This document shows positions 1 through 7,127 of a stretch of 7,661 bases of DNA, piece after piece. Every line of letters starts with the position of its first letter. Within the stretch, counting starts at the first letter, position 1. The notes beneath the pieces were generated by a model that worked only from the letters and a program-made list of their open reading frames with translations, searched no databases and was not told where the DNA came from. The stretch is from Lysobacterales bacterium (GTDB lineage: Bacteria > Pseudomonadota > Gammaproteobacteria > Xanthomonadales > Xanthomonadaceae). The stretch lies in assembly GCA_020442545.1 (NCBI GenBank), contig JAGRJX010000112.1, positions 1-7,661 on the forward strand. Direction: 5' to 3'. A program made the position numbers and the translations under genes.

Positions 1-827
1 GCACCGGCAAGGAGCTGGTCGCCCGTGCGCTGCATCGCCTTTCGCCGCGCAAGGACGCGCCGTTTGTGGCGGTGAACTGCGGCGCGATTCCCGAAGGTCT
101 GACCGAAGCCGAGTTCTTTGGTGCCGAGCGCGGCGCCTTCACCGGCGCGGTGGCCGCACGCGATGGCTATTTCGCCCAGGCCCACGGCGGCACGCTGTTC
201 CTCGACGAAGTCGGCGAACTGCCGCTGGCGCTGCAGCCGAAACTGCTGCGCGCACTGCAGGAAGGCGTGATCACCCGCGTCGGCGGCCAGCGCGAGCAGC
301 GCATCGATGTGCGCATCGTCGCCGCAACACACCGTGACCTGAAGCAGGAGATCGCCGACTCGCGCTTCCGCGAAGACCTCTACTACCGCCTCGCCGTGGT
401 CACGTTGAACACGCCAGCGCTTCGCGAGCGCCGGGAGGACATCCCGCTGCTGGTCGAACACCTCGTCGAGCGCGCGACGAAGCAGCACGGCCTTGCCGTC
501 ACCACCCTGCCGAAAGCCGTGCTGCGCGCGCTGATGGAGCGCGACTGGCCCGGCAACGTGCGCGAACTCGGTCATGCGATCGAACGTCTGCTGCTGCTCG
601 GCGAAGACGACGACATCCTCGAAAAGGACCTGCCCGGCAGCGATGACGGCGACGGCGGTTTCCGCCTGCCTGAAGGTGGCCTCGACTGGGAGCGCATGGA
701 GCGCTCACTGCTGGCGCAGGCGCTGGAGCACAGCCACGGCAACCGCCGCCAGGCTGCACGCCTACTCGGTCTCGGCTACAAGGCCTTCCTCTACCGTATC
801 GAAAAGTTCGGCCTCGGCAGCGACTGA
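1..827 (+). CDS. Sigma-54-dependent transcriptional activator, C-terminal part (5' end outside window)
   Basis: This is an NtrC-type bacterial enhancer-binding protein. Such proteins use ATP hydrolysis to remodel sigma-54 RNA polymerase at the promoter. The first complete codon is at position 3, giving 274 visible residues; the upstream sensor/receiver domain and most of Walker A are cut off. The reading opens with TGKEL, the end of the GESGTGKE Walker A loop. GAFTGA, the sigma-54 contact loop, is intact at residues 44-49 (132-149). Walker B (GGTLFLDE), sensor I (IVAATHRDL), the arginine-finger segment (FREDLYYRL) and sensor II (WPGNVREL) follow in the expected order. The last ~45 residues form a Fis-type helix-turn-helix (GNRRQAARLLGL, then YRIEKFGL). 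All ATPase motifs look functional. The signal it senses and its targets cannot be told without the N-terminus. It converges on the minus-strand cluster, so it need not regulate it. Confidence 0.96.
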   Translation, partial: TGKELVARALHRLSPRKDAPFVAVNCGAIPEGLTEAEFFGAERGAFTGAVAARDGYFAQAHGGTLFLDEVGELPLALQPKLLRALQEGVITRVGGQREQRIDVRIVAATHRDLKQEIADSRFREDLYYRLAVVTLNTPALRERREDIPLLVEHLVERATKQHGLAVTTLPKAVLRALMERDWPGNVRELGHAIERLLLLGEDDDILEKDLPGSDDGDGGFRLPEGGLDWERMERSLLAQALEHSHGNRRQAARLLGLGYKAFLYRIEKFGLGSD

Positions 828-850
828 CCGGCGTCGGTGTCCCGAAACGC

Positions 851-863
851 GCACATCATGTGC
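851..863. repeat. Short palindrome GCACAT-C-ATGTGC
   Basis: A perfect 6-bp inverted repeat is separated by a single C, 24 bases after the activator stop codon. The one-base loop argues against an RNA terminator hairpin. It could be a protein-binding site or chance; nothing else supports a role. Confidence 0.35.
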
Positions 864-871
864 CGTTGATT

Positions 872-905
872 CCCCAAATCAGGAACGGCGCCCCGAATCA
901 GGAGC
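872..905. repeat. Two-copy imperfect direct repeat, 15 bases, period 19
   Basis: CCCCAAATCAGGAAC (872-886) and CCCCGAATCAGGAGC (891-905) match at 13 of 15 positions and lie head to tail with a 4-base spacer. Spacing of about two helical turns would suit a pair of binding sites on one DNA face, but no gene start lies nearby. A small local duplication is equally possible. Confidence 0.45.
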
Positions 906-1058
906 TGCTGTACCCTGCTGGATGATGTCTCGGTGCGGTTGCGGCCCGGCGTCCCGGCCACAGTCGCCGGGAGTCAGCCGGGTGACGCGCTTGCACGACT
1001 TGCAGAAGCCGAGCGCGTCATTGCAGCCGCAACGTGGTTCAGGTCCGGCTAGAAAACG

Positions 1059-1118
1059 CAGGATCGACTTTCCAAGTATGGCAGGGTATGGAAAGCCGTA
1101 TAGCCAAGGGCGATCCTG
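1059..1118. repeat. Nested inverted repeat in the convergent intergenic region
   Basis: The outer arms CAGGATCG (1059-1066) and CGATCCTG (1111-1118) are perfect complements. Inside them CTTTCC (1068-1073) pairs with GGAAAG (1090-1095). The two stems can form together with an asymmetric internal loop. There is no T-run after either side. It may be a repeat element or a factor-dependent 3' structure for one of the converging transcripts; the function is unknown. Confidence 0.35.
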
Positions 1119-1154
1119 ATCAATTTTCCGCCACATTGGTCAGCCATTCGCTAC

Positions 1155-4100
1155 TCACCGGCCAAGGTCTTCCAGCAGTTTTTGGATCTTCCGGTAATGG
1201 TGGTTGGCGATGAAGGCGTCGTCGGTCGGGATCGAGCCGGGGAACATCAGCGGGAACAGGCGATCTCCCTGTTCGTTGCCGTCGGTGGACGACTTGTTCC
1301 AGCTGGTCCGGCCGTCGTCACTGATACGCATGGCCTCGATGCCTTCGTACCAGAAGCCCGGGCTGCCATCGCGCAGCGGCACGACCTTTGCTCGCTCGGC
1401 ATCGTCCTTCACGTAGGGCAGGTGTTCGAGCCCCAGCACGTGACCCAGCTCGTGCACGGTGCCGTTGACATAGCGCGGGAAGAAGCCGGCGTCATCGCTG
1501 CCCAGGATCATCACCACGCCGCGTCCGTCACGAAGCTTGGCGCTGGTGGCGCCGCCCTGCAGTCGCAAGTGCGGACCAAATGCCACGATCACGTCGGCGC
1601 TGCTCTGCGAGGACAGCCAGTCGTTGATGCCGTGGAACTGCGGCTTTCCATAACCCGCCAGAAAATCGTTCAAGTCCCGGCCAAAGCCGTCGAGAATGCA
1701 GGTCGAGGTGCAGGAGAACGGTGGCGAGGTGTGTTCTGGCTGCTGTGGCGGCAAAGCGGCGGCCAGCGGCAAGAACCGGACCGACGTCGCGTCGATCCGC
1801 GCGAACGGAAACTGCTCCATCGCGTACTCGACGCTGGCATCGGCCACCCGCTGCAGGGTCGGCATCAGCGCCTGCAGTATCGAAGGATCATTGCGCCATT
1901 CGTCGATGGGCAGCGCGACAAAGTCGATGCTCAGGGTTGGCTGGCGATCCCAAAGCCGATGCGGGCACTTGCCGGTGTACTGGAGGTCTTCACCGAAGCG
2001 CGGGGAGCCCGGCACGCGGATGCCGAAGAACAGCGCGTGATCCATGCCGGCCTTCGGCGTGAAGGCCAGGTTCGCGCTGTTCTCCGCCGACTTCAGGCTG
2101 ATCCCGCGGGCTTCCCACAGGTCAGGTCGGACGAAGTGGAAGGCCTGTTTCCCGACGATGTTGTTGTCGCCATCGTAGAGCTCCACCGTGCCGGGGAATT
2201 CCTTGACCTGATGATCCGGGTGGACGCCGGGCTGTGCTTCCCAATTGGCGAAGACCCTCGCGACCGCCGGTTTCCCAACAATCGTCTCCACGTCACGGGC
2301 CGGCTGGTAGACATGGCAGGCCAGCAGGCGGCTTCCGTCGGTGATCGGCACCATGTCCACGCGCGTGGTGAAGCGCGTGGTGGTGATCCACTCCTCACCG
2401 TCGGATGCCGCCAGCGGCGAACCCTTGCGGCTGCGCACGCCGTCGTCGCCGGCCCTGACCCGCACGGTGTAGCGGACACCCGGCAGCAGCGGCTCGATGG
2501 GGACCGCGTACACCTTGTCATGATCGCGCAGGATTCGCACTGGAACCGGCACCAGCGTTTCGCTCGTATCGGTGTAGGCGACCTGCACCGACTGTGCGTC
2601 CAGCGTCGCCGGATCAACATCGTCAGAGAAACGGACCCTGACCGGTGGATGCCGTGATGCCAGGTGCTGATGACCATCCAGGGGCCAGCTGTGTTCGATC
2701 TCGAAGTCCGGTGGCTCGCAGCCGTCGTAGTTCACCAGCCCGTCGCTGGCCGCGGCTTCCAGATCCATCGCCAGCTCGGCCTTGAGCTGGATGGTCTGGC
2801 CCTTGAAGCTGCCATGACCGGCCTTCATGGTGACATCGAAATGCCCGACCACGCGCTCGCCCGGCACGAAGTCGAGTTCGACCGCACCGGCGCTGGTGCT
2901 GAAGCTGACATCCTCGCTGACCAGCGGCGAGGTCGCCGGCAACGGGCCCGACCGGCGATCCGTGCGCGGCTGCGAACCGATGCCGGTCAGGTCGCGCAGC
3001 CGGACCGCGACGTCATTCCGCTGCTCGTCAGTTAACGGCTTGCCATCCGGAGTCAGGACGCTGTCCATGGTCCGCTGCACCAGACCGCCAACACCAACAT
3101 CACCGAACGGCCCGGCGCGCCCGCGTCGCGATTGGTAGTGTTCCGCATCGCGCGCGAAAGTGAGCGCAAACTGAGGCTTCTCGACGCGAAAGTGGCCACC
3201 ATCGGGCGGGATGCCGAACAGATCCATGACCGCCATGCCCAGCATCAGCTGGCTGTCGTCCCAGACCGTGAACATGAAGCGGCAGGCACCCGACTTCACC
3301 CGTCCCAGGTAAAGCCCGGCAAACGGACGCAAGTCGGCGCTGAAGCGGCTGTTGACCGCGCCATCGCTGCTGCCGATCAACTGGTTGGTCAGCGTGATTT
3401 TCTCACCTTCGGGGTCCAGCTGATCGTGACCAGCCACCGAGCCACCACCGCCCACCGTGATCTTGAGGCGCTTCTCCGCCTTGCCGTCATGCCGTTCCTT
3501 CGTGCCTGATGCCGACGGAAAGTCGTCGTCCGTCGCCGTCAGCGTGACTTCGTATTGGCCGGGCAGCAGGTACTGATGGCGAACCTGCCAGACCTCCTCG
3601 AAGTCGCCTTCCGCGCTGTCGCCGTCGCCGAAATCCCAGCGCAGGCGGATCGGATCACCGGCAACGTCCTCCGCCCAGCCGCTCAGCTCGACGATCTGGC
3701 TGGCCGGATCCACCGTCGTGGCCGCGATCCGCAGCGACTGCGGATCACTGTTGACGATCCGTACCGTGTGCGTGGCACGGGAAAACTCGCCCACTTCGTC
3801 ACTGGCGATGACCGTCACCGTGTATTCGCCGTCATCGGCGTACTGGTGTGATGCGGTCACCTGGTCGCCGGTCACCACCGAGCTGCCATCACCGAAATCC
3901 CAGGTCATGGTCAGCGGCGTCTGGTACTTCGTGGTGACGGCCTGACCGGCGGCGTTCAGCGCCACCGGCGAATAGCCGTGCTCGCTGTCGCGAACGGGCC
4001 GATCCGGCACGAAGGCGGCGAACGTGGTCGCGAAGCGCTCGCCGCCCCTGGACGAACCCTGCAGCTCCATCGGGTAGCTGTCGGCGGCCAGCAAGAGCGC

Positions 4101-4178
4101 CGGTGCGAACAGCAGCAGCCCCGCGATCGGCCATCGATCATGCCGTCGCGTCTTCGAGACCTTCTGGCCGATGATCAT
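1155..4178 (-). CDS. Secreted PKD-domain metzincin-type zinc metalloprotease
   Basis: This is a predicted exported zinc protease of 1007 residues. The ATG at 4178 is chosen because GGGAGG lies 5 bases upstream; a GTG ten codons earlier has no such support. Residues 1-32 form a Sec signal peptide: a basic n-region (KTRRHDR), a hydrophobic core (LLLFAPALLLA) and likely cleavage near Ala31-Ala32. No lipobox Cys is seen. Two PKD domains follow (~70-143 and ~145-242), each with WDFGDG (93-98, 181-186), then a GGGGS linker (243-247). Residues ~248-490 match nothing I recognise. A Big_5/SbsA-like Ig domain spans ~495-607. Next comes a beta-rich segment with GKPAVARVF (~636) and the catalytic region. 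The zinc site HELGHVLGLEH is at 909-919 and the probable Met-turn Met978 is in PLMFPG. Cys823 and Cys827 could form a disulfide. The substrate is unknown; a secreted protein-degrading or surface role is likely. Start confidence is good; exact peptidase family is unassigned. Confidence 0.9.
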   Translation of the reverse strand: MIIGQKVSKTRRHDRWPIAGLLLFAPALLLAADSYPMELQGSSRGGERFATTFAAFVPDRPVRDSEHGYSPVALNAAGQAVTTKYQTPLTMTWDFGDGSSVVTGDQVTASHQYADDGEYTVTVIASDEVGEFSRATHTVRIVNSDPQSLRIAATTVDPASQIVELSGWAEDVAGDPIRLRWDFGDGDSAEGDFEEVWQVRHQYLLPGQYEVTLTATDDDFPSASGTKERHDGKAEKRLKITVGGGGSVAGHDQLDPEGEKITLTNQLIGSSDGAVNSRFSADLRPFAGLYLGRVKSGACRFMFTVWDDSQLMLGMAVMDLFGIPPDGGHFRVEKPQFALTFARDAEHYQSRRGRAGPFGDVGVGGLVQRTMDSVLTPDGKPLTDEQRNDVAVRLRDLTGIGSQPRTDRRSGPLPATSPLVSEDVSFSTSAGAVELDFVPGERVVGHFDVTMKAGHGSFKGQTIQLKAELAMDLEAAASDGLVNYDGCEPPDFEIEHSWPLDGHQHLASRHPPVRVRFSDDVDPATLDAQSVQVAYTDTSETLVPVPVRILRDHDKVYAVPIEPLLPGVRYTVRVRAGDDGVRSRKGSPLAASDGEEWITTTRFTTRVDMVPITDGSRLLACHVYQPARDVETIVGKPAVARVFANWEAQPGVHPDHQVKEFPGTVELYDGDNNIVGKQAFHFVRPDLWEARGISLKSAENSANLAFTPKAGMDHALFFGIRVPGSPRFGEDLQYTGKCPHRLWDRQPTLSIDFVALPIDEWRNDPSILQALMPTLQRVADASVEYAMEQFPFARIDATSVRFLPLAAALPPQQPEHTSPPFSCTSTCILDGFGRDLNDFLAGYGKPQFHGINDWLSSQSSADVIVAFGPHLRLQGGATSAKLRDGRGVVMILGSDDAGFFPRYVNGTVHELGHVLGLEHLPYVKDDAERAKVVPLRDGSPGFWYEGIEAMRISDDGRTSWNKSSTDGNEQGDRLFPLMFPGSIPTDDAFIANHHYRKIQKLLEDLGR

Positions 4179-4183
4179 CGCGG

Positions 4184-4189
4184 CCTCCC
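4184..4189 (-). promoter_or_regulatory. Ribosome binding site fixing the metalloprotease start
   Basis: On the minus strand GGGAGG stands 5 bases before ATG 4178. It lies inside the reading frame of the longer GTG-initiated version (4208), so it decides in favour of the shorter protein. This also puts the signal peptide at the true N-terminus. Confidence 0.75.
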
Positions 4190-4226
4190 GTTGCAAGCAC
4201 GTACCCACAGTAACGCAGCTGGCATC

Positions 4227-4249
4227 GCGGGTCAGACATCGACACCCGC
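4227..4249. repeat. Inverted repeat in the kinase-metalloprotease gap
   Basis: GCGGGT (4227-4232) and ACCCGC (4244-4249) can form a 6-bp GC-rich stem with an 11-base loop, 14 bases after the kinase stop codon. There is no T-run, so it would be a poor intrinsic terminator. It could attenuate read-through between the kinase gene and the metalloprotease gene. The evidence is weak. Confidence 0.25.
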
Positions 4250-4262
4250 TACGGCCGCACGG

Positions 4263-5333
4263 TCAGCGGATCAGTCGTCGGCAACGGTGGTGGAAGTAGT
4301 GCACCAGCAGCCAGAAGCGTTTGAAGGCCGGGTTGCGGGTCTGGCGATGGTGGTAGCGGTAGTAGATCTGCTGGACGATGACGGCGAGGCGGAACAGGCC
4401 GAAGACCTCATAGAAGGTCCAGTTGTCGCAGCGAAGTCCGCTGCTGTCCAGGTAGCGATCAACCACTTCGCAGCGCGTGAGCATGCCGGGCAGGTGCGTG
4501 GGCTGGCGGCGCAGGGCGCGCATGAAGCGGTCGTCGTCGGCCTGCACCCAGTAGGCCAGCGCACTGCCGAGATCCATCAGCGGATCGCCCAGCGTGGCCA
4601 TTTCCCAGTCGAGCACGCCGATAATCCGCGTCGGGTCGTCGGCATCGAGCACCAGGTTGTCGAAGCGCCAGTCGTTGTGGATCACGCAGGTTGCCACGTC
4701 GTCCGGCATGTTGGCCTGCAGCCAGTCGCGCACGCGACGGAAGCCGGGCACGTTCCAGGTTTTGGCCTTCAGGAAGCGCGCGCTCCAGCCTTCGACCTGA
4801 CGACGCACGTAGCCGTCACCACGGCCCAGTGATTCGAGGCCGGCGGCGCGGTAGTCGACGCGATGCAGTTCGGCCAATTTGTCGATGGCGTTCCCGCACA
4901 GCGCGCGCACCTGCGCTTCGGACAACGACAGACCGCGCGGCAGGTTGGCGCGCGGAATGATGCCGTCGATGCGATCCATCACGTAGAAATCGCAGCCGAT
5001 GACCGATTCGTCGGTGCACTGGGCTACCATGTCGGGCACCGCCGGATACTGCGGCTTCAACGCCGACTGCACGCGGTACTCGCGCTGCATGTCGTGCGCC
5101 GACTTGGCCTTGGTGCCGGCCGGCGGACGCCGCAGGATCAGGTCGCGATTGGCGTACTGGAGGCGGTAGGTCCAGTTCGACGCGCCACCGCTGAACTGCG
5201 TGAGTTCGGCCTCGCCGTCGAGCTGAATGCCTTGCGCGCGCAGCCAGCACTCGACGGCGGCGACGTCGAGCGCTTCGCCGTCACGCACCGCACCGCCGCG
5301 GTCGGTCAGCGACTTCGTTTCGCCGCTGTTCAC
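4263..5333 (-). CDS. APH-fold phosphotransferase, ACAD10/11 kinase-domain / LvaA type
   Basis: This 356-residue protein belongs to the aminoglycoside-phosphotransferase-like fold, in the subgroup fused to acyl-CoA dehydrogenase in animal ACAD10/ACAD11. Characterised members (LvaA in Pseudomonas levulinate catabolism, ACAD11 kinase domain) phosphorylate the 4-hydroxyl of 4-hydroxyacyl-CoA. Visible features: the glycine-rich FSGGASNWTYRL near residue 50, LILRRPPAG at 66-74, the catalytic loop HNDWRFDN (His219, Asp221, Asn226), and the metal-binding LDWEMATLGDPLMDL (Asp242). These are subgroup signatures, not those of true antibiotic kinases. I start at GTG 5333 because it overlaps the dehydrogenase stop as GTGA, with a purine-rich GGGAAGAG just upstream. 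The open frame extends ~100 codons further, but that part overlaps the dehydrogenase and reads as an arginine-rich shadow. The overlap implies translational coupling and joint function. Drug resistance is unlikely. The substrate chain length is unknown. Confidence 0.93.
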   Translation of the reverse strand: MNSGETKSLTDRGGAVRDGEALDVAAVECWLRAQGIQLDGEAELTQFSGGASNWTYRLQYANRDLILRRPPAGTKAKSAHDMQREYRVQSALKPQYPAVPDMVAQCTDESVIGCDFYVMDRIDGIIPRANLPRGLSLSEAQVRALCGNAIDKLAELHRVDYRAAGLESLGRGDGYVRRQVEGWSARFLKAKTWNVPGFRRVRDWLQANMPDDVATCVIHNDWRFDNLVLDADDPTRIIGVLDWEMATLGDPLMDLGSALAYWVQADDDRFMRALRRQPTHLPGMLTRCEVVDRYLDSSGLRCDNWTFYEVFGLFRLAVIVQQIYYRYHHRQTRNPAFKRFWLLVHYFHHRCRRLIR

Positions 5334-6562
5334 CGGCTCTTCCCGTGACGCGCCAGCTCGATCTTCGCGATCAGCGCCTTGTGCACTTCGTCCGGGCCGT
5401 CGGCCAGACGCAGGCTGCGCGCCTGCGCGAAGAAGCCGGCCAGCGGCGTGTCGCGACTGACGCCGGCGCCACCGTGGATCTGGATGGCGAAGTCGACCAC
5501 CTGTTGCAGCACATTCGGCGCAACTACCTTGATTGCGGAGATCTCGGTCATCGCCTTGTGCACGCCGACAGCATCGATCTTCCACGCGGCGTACAAGGTC
5601 AGAAGGCGCGCCTGGTCGATGGCGATGCGGCACTCGGCGAGGCGCTCGCGGTTGCCGCCGAGGTCGATCAGCGGCTTGCCGAAAGCGGTGCGCGACGTGC
5701 CGCGCTCGACGATCAGGGACAGCGCCGCTTCCGCCGCACCGATGCAGCGCATGCAGTGGTGGATGCGTCCCGGACCCAATCGACCCTGTGCGATCTCGAA
5801 GCCCTTGCCCGATCCGGCAATCAGGTGGTCACGCGGCAGACGCACGTTGTCGAAGCTGACTTCGCCGTGTCCGTGCGGCGGATCGAAGTCGCCAAACACC
5901 GGCAGCATGCGGCGGATTTCCACGCCCGGCGCGTCCATCGGCACCAGCACCATCGAATGCTGGTGATGGCGATCCTGCGACTCGTCCGGCGTGCGGCCCA
6001 TGAAGATGGCGACGCGGGCGCGCGGATCACCGGCGCCGCTGCTCCACCACTTGCGGCCATTGAGCACGACTTCGTCGCCATCCAGCGTAGCGGTGGCCTG
6101 CATGTTGGTGGCGTCGCTGGAGGCGACGTCGGGTTCGGTCATGCAGAACACCGAGCGGATCTCGCCGTCCAGCAGCGGCTTCAGCCAGCGTGCCTTCTGC
6201 GCGTCGCTGCCGTACTTCCACAACACTTCCATGTTGCCGCTGTCCGGCGCGTTGCTGTTGAACACCTCCGGCGCGATAAAGCTGTGCCCGGTGGCCTCGG
6301 CAATCGGCGCATAGTCCAGCACCGACAGCCCTGCGCCGAGTTCCGCATCGGGAAGAAACAGATTCCACAGCCCTTCGACTCGTGCCGCTGCCTTCAACTC
6401 CTGGATGACGGACGGCACCTGCCAGTTCGACCAGTCGCCCGCCGGCGCCGCTTCACGCACCGCGTGCCAGTAGTCGGCTTCAACCGGTCTGATCCGCTGA
6501 CGGATGAAGTCACGAACGCGTTGCGTCAGTTCTTCACTGCGCGGGCTGGGCTGGAACTCCAT
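5330..6562 (-). CDS. Acyl-CoA dehydrogenase family protein, ACAD10/11 (LvaC) type
   Basis: This 410-residue flavoprotein has the usual ACAD length. The FAD/substrate motif MTEPDVASSDATN lies at 141-153, followed by the beta-domain segment NGRKWWSSGAGDPRA. GPGRIHHCMR (264-272) and IHGGAGVSRD (362-371) are typical of the family. Where ordinary short/medium-chain enzymes carry the catalytic Glu (YEGT), this protein reads LADGPDEVH, putting Asp388 there; this is characteristic of the ACAD10/11 subgroup. In the LvaC and ACAD11 systems the partner removes phosphate from a 4-phosphoacyl-CoA to give an enoyl-CoA; that role is inferred here from motif and the coupled kinase. AGGAG stands 9 bases before ATG 6562. 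The stop TGA shares bases with the kinase GTG start. It lies 70 bases after ohr. Simple acyl-CoA oxidation remains an alternative reaction. Confidence 0.95.
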   Translation of the reverse strand: MEFQPSPRSEELTQRVRDFIRQRIRPVEADYWHAVREAAPAGDWSNWQVPSVIQELKAAARVEGLWNLFLPDAELGAGLSVLDYAPIAEATGHSFIAPEVFNSNAPDSGNMEVLWKYGSDAQKARWLKPLLDGEIRSVFCMTEPDVASSDATNMQATATLDGDEVVLNGRKWWSSGAGDPRARVAIFMGRTPDESQDRHHQHSMVLVPMDAPGVEIRRMLPVFGDFDPPHGHGEVSFDNVRLPRDHLIAGSGKGFEIAQGRLGPGRIHHCMRCIGAAEAALSLIVERGTSRTAFGKPLIDLGGNRERLAECRIAIDQARLLTLYAAWKIDAVGVHKAMTEISAIKVVAPNVLQQVVDFAIQIHGGAGVSRDTPLAGFFAQARSLRLADGPDEVHKALIAKIELARHGKSR

Positions 6563-6632
6563 GCTGCCTGGCTCCTGGGCTTCCGGACAATTTCCGCTGC
6601 GCCGTCGCCGCCAATCGATTTGATCAATGGAA

Positions 6633-7061
6633 TCAGACGGTGACCTTGAAGCTTACGTCGATGTTGCCGCGGGTGGCGTTGGAATACGGGCAGACTTCGT
6701 GCGCCGCAGCGACCAGGGCCTCGGCCGCGGCCTGTTCCATACCCGGCAGGTGCACGGCGAGTTCGACCTCGATGCCGAAGCCGGCCGGGATCGGGCCGAT
6801 GCCGACGCTGCCGTCGATCCGCGCGCCGCTGGGCAACGCCTGCTTCTGCATGCCGGCAACGTGCTTGATTGCGCCGAGGAAGCATGCCGAGTAGCCGGCG
6901 GCGAACATCTGCTCGGGGTTGGTGCCGGGGCCGTCGTCGCCGCCCATGGATTTCGGCACACTGAGCTTCACGTCAAGACGGCCGTCATCGGACTTCGCGC
7001 CGCCATCGCGGCCGCCGGCAGCTGTGGCATGGGCGGTGTACAGGATTTGGTCGAGAGACAT
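6633..7061 (-). CDS. ohr: Organic hydroperoxide reductase Ohr (OsmC/Ohr family)
   Basis: Ohr is a cytoplasmic thiol peroxidase that reduces organic and fatty-acid hydroperoxides to alcohols, with reducing power usually drawn from lipoylated proteins. The 142-residue length is normal for Ohr. The peroxidatic Cys60 sits in AAGYSACFLGA and the resolving Cys124 in VCPYSNATRGN. The partners expected to activate the peroxidatic Cys, Arg18 (GGRDG) and Glu50 (TNPEQMF), are also present. The VCPYSNATRGN form marks the Ohr branch rather than OsmC. The start is clear: AAAGGAG at 7069-7075 lies 7 bases before ATG 7061. It follows ohrR by 66 bases on the same strand, and read-through from the ohrR promoter is the simplest model. 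A separate promoter in the gap cannot be excluded. The dehydrogenase starts 70 bases downstream. Confidence 0.97.
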   Translation of the reverse strand: MSLDQILYTAHATAAGGRDGGAKSDDGRLDVKLSVPKSMGGDDGPGTNPEQMFAAGYSACFLGAIKHVAGMQKQALPSGARIDGSVGIGPIPAGFGIEVELAVHLPGMEQAAAEALVAAAHEVCPYSNATRGNIDVSFKVTV

Positions 7062-7103
7062 GATCGGACTCCTTTGGTTGTGGGGAGACTGGAAAGCTGC
7101 CGG

Positions 7104-7117
7104 GATCGGCGGCGATC
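7104..7117. repeat. Small inverted repeat in the ohrR-ohr gap
   Basis: GATCG (7104-7108) and CGATC (7113-7117) flank GCGG. The right half GCGATC matches the outer arm of the palindrome before ohrR. It could be a weak secondary OhrR site in front of ohr, but a 5-bp match in GC-rich DNA is common by chance. Confidence 0.2.
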
Positions 7118-7127
7118 TTCATGGCGT

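Larger units (their letters stand above)
828..1154. other. Gene-free stretch between convergent genes, with short repeats
   Basis: This 327-base interval separates the 3' ends of the activator (+) and the metalloprotease (-). I find no convincing gene in it. Open frames on both strands lack a ribosome binding site and resemble no family I know. It holds a 13-bp palindrome (851-863), a 15-base direct repeat with 19-base period (872-886 and 891-905), and a nested inverted repeat (1059-1118). No hairpin followed by a T-run is visible in either direction, so how the two converging transcripts end is unclear. Confidence 0.7.

Noticed and set aside
879..1136. 85-codon minus-strand frame with several Cys in the convergent gap
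   Set aside because: The spacing of CGC and CKSC recalls a zinc knuckle, but there is no ribosome site before the ATG, no recognisable family, and it sits downstream of the metalloprotease with no support.
1182..2657. 491-codon plus-strand open frame opposite the metalloprotease
   Set aside because: It mirrors the metalloprotease, which has a signal peptide, domains and zinc site. The plus frame has no ribosome binding site or recognisable motif and is the usual antisense frame of GC-rich DNA.
3978..4832. 284-codon plus-strand open frame spanning the metalloprotease and kinase starts
   Set aside because: It crosses two real minus-strand genes and shows no domain or ribosome site.
4263..5333. 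Aminoglycoside resistance kinase
   Set aside because: The fold is shared, but the LILRRPP, HNDWRFDN and LDWEMATLGDP motifs and the coupling to a dehydrogenase point to the ACAD10/11 kinase group.
5334..5633. 100-codon upstream extension of the kinase frame
   Set aside because: It lies wholly within the dehydrogenase in another frame, is arginine-rich and unlike family N-termini. The GTGA overlap gives a better start at 5333.
5345..6643. 432-codon plus-strand open frame covering the whole dehydrogenase gene
   Set aside because: It is antisense to a clearly conserved dehydrogenase, has low-complexity Ala/Arg/Val-rich content and no start signal. It is explained by strong third-position GC bias.
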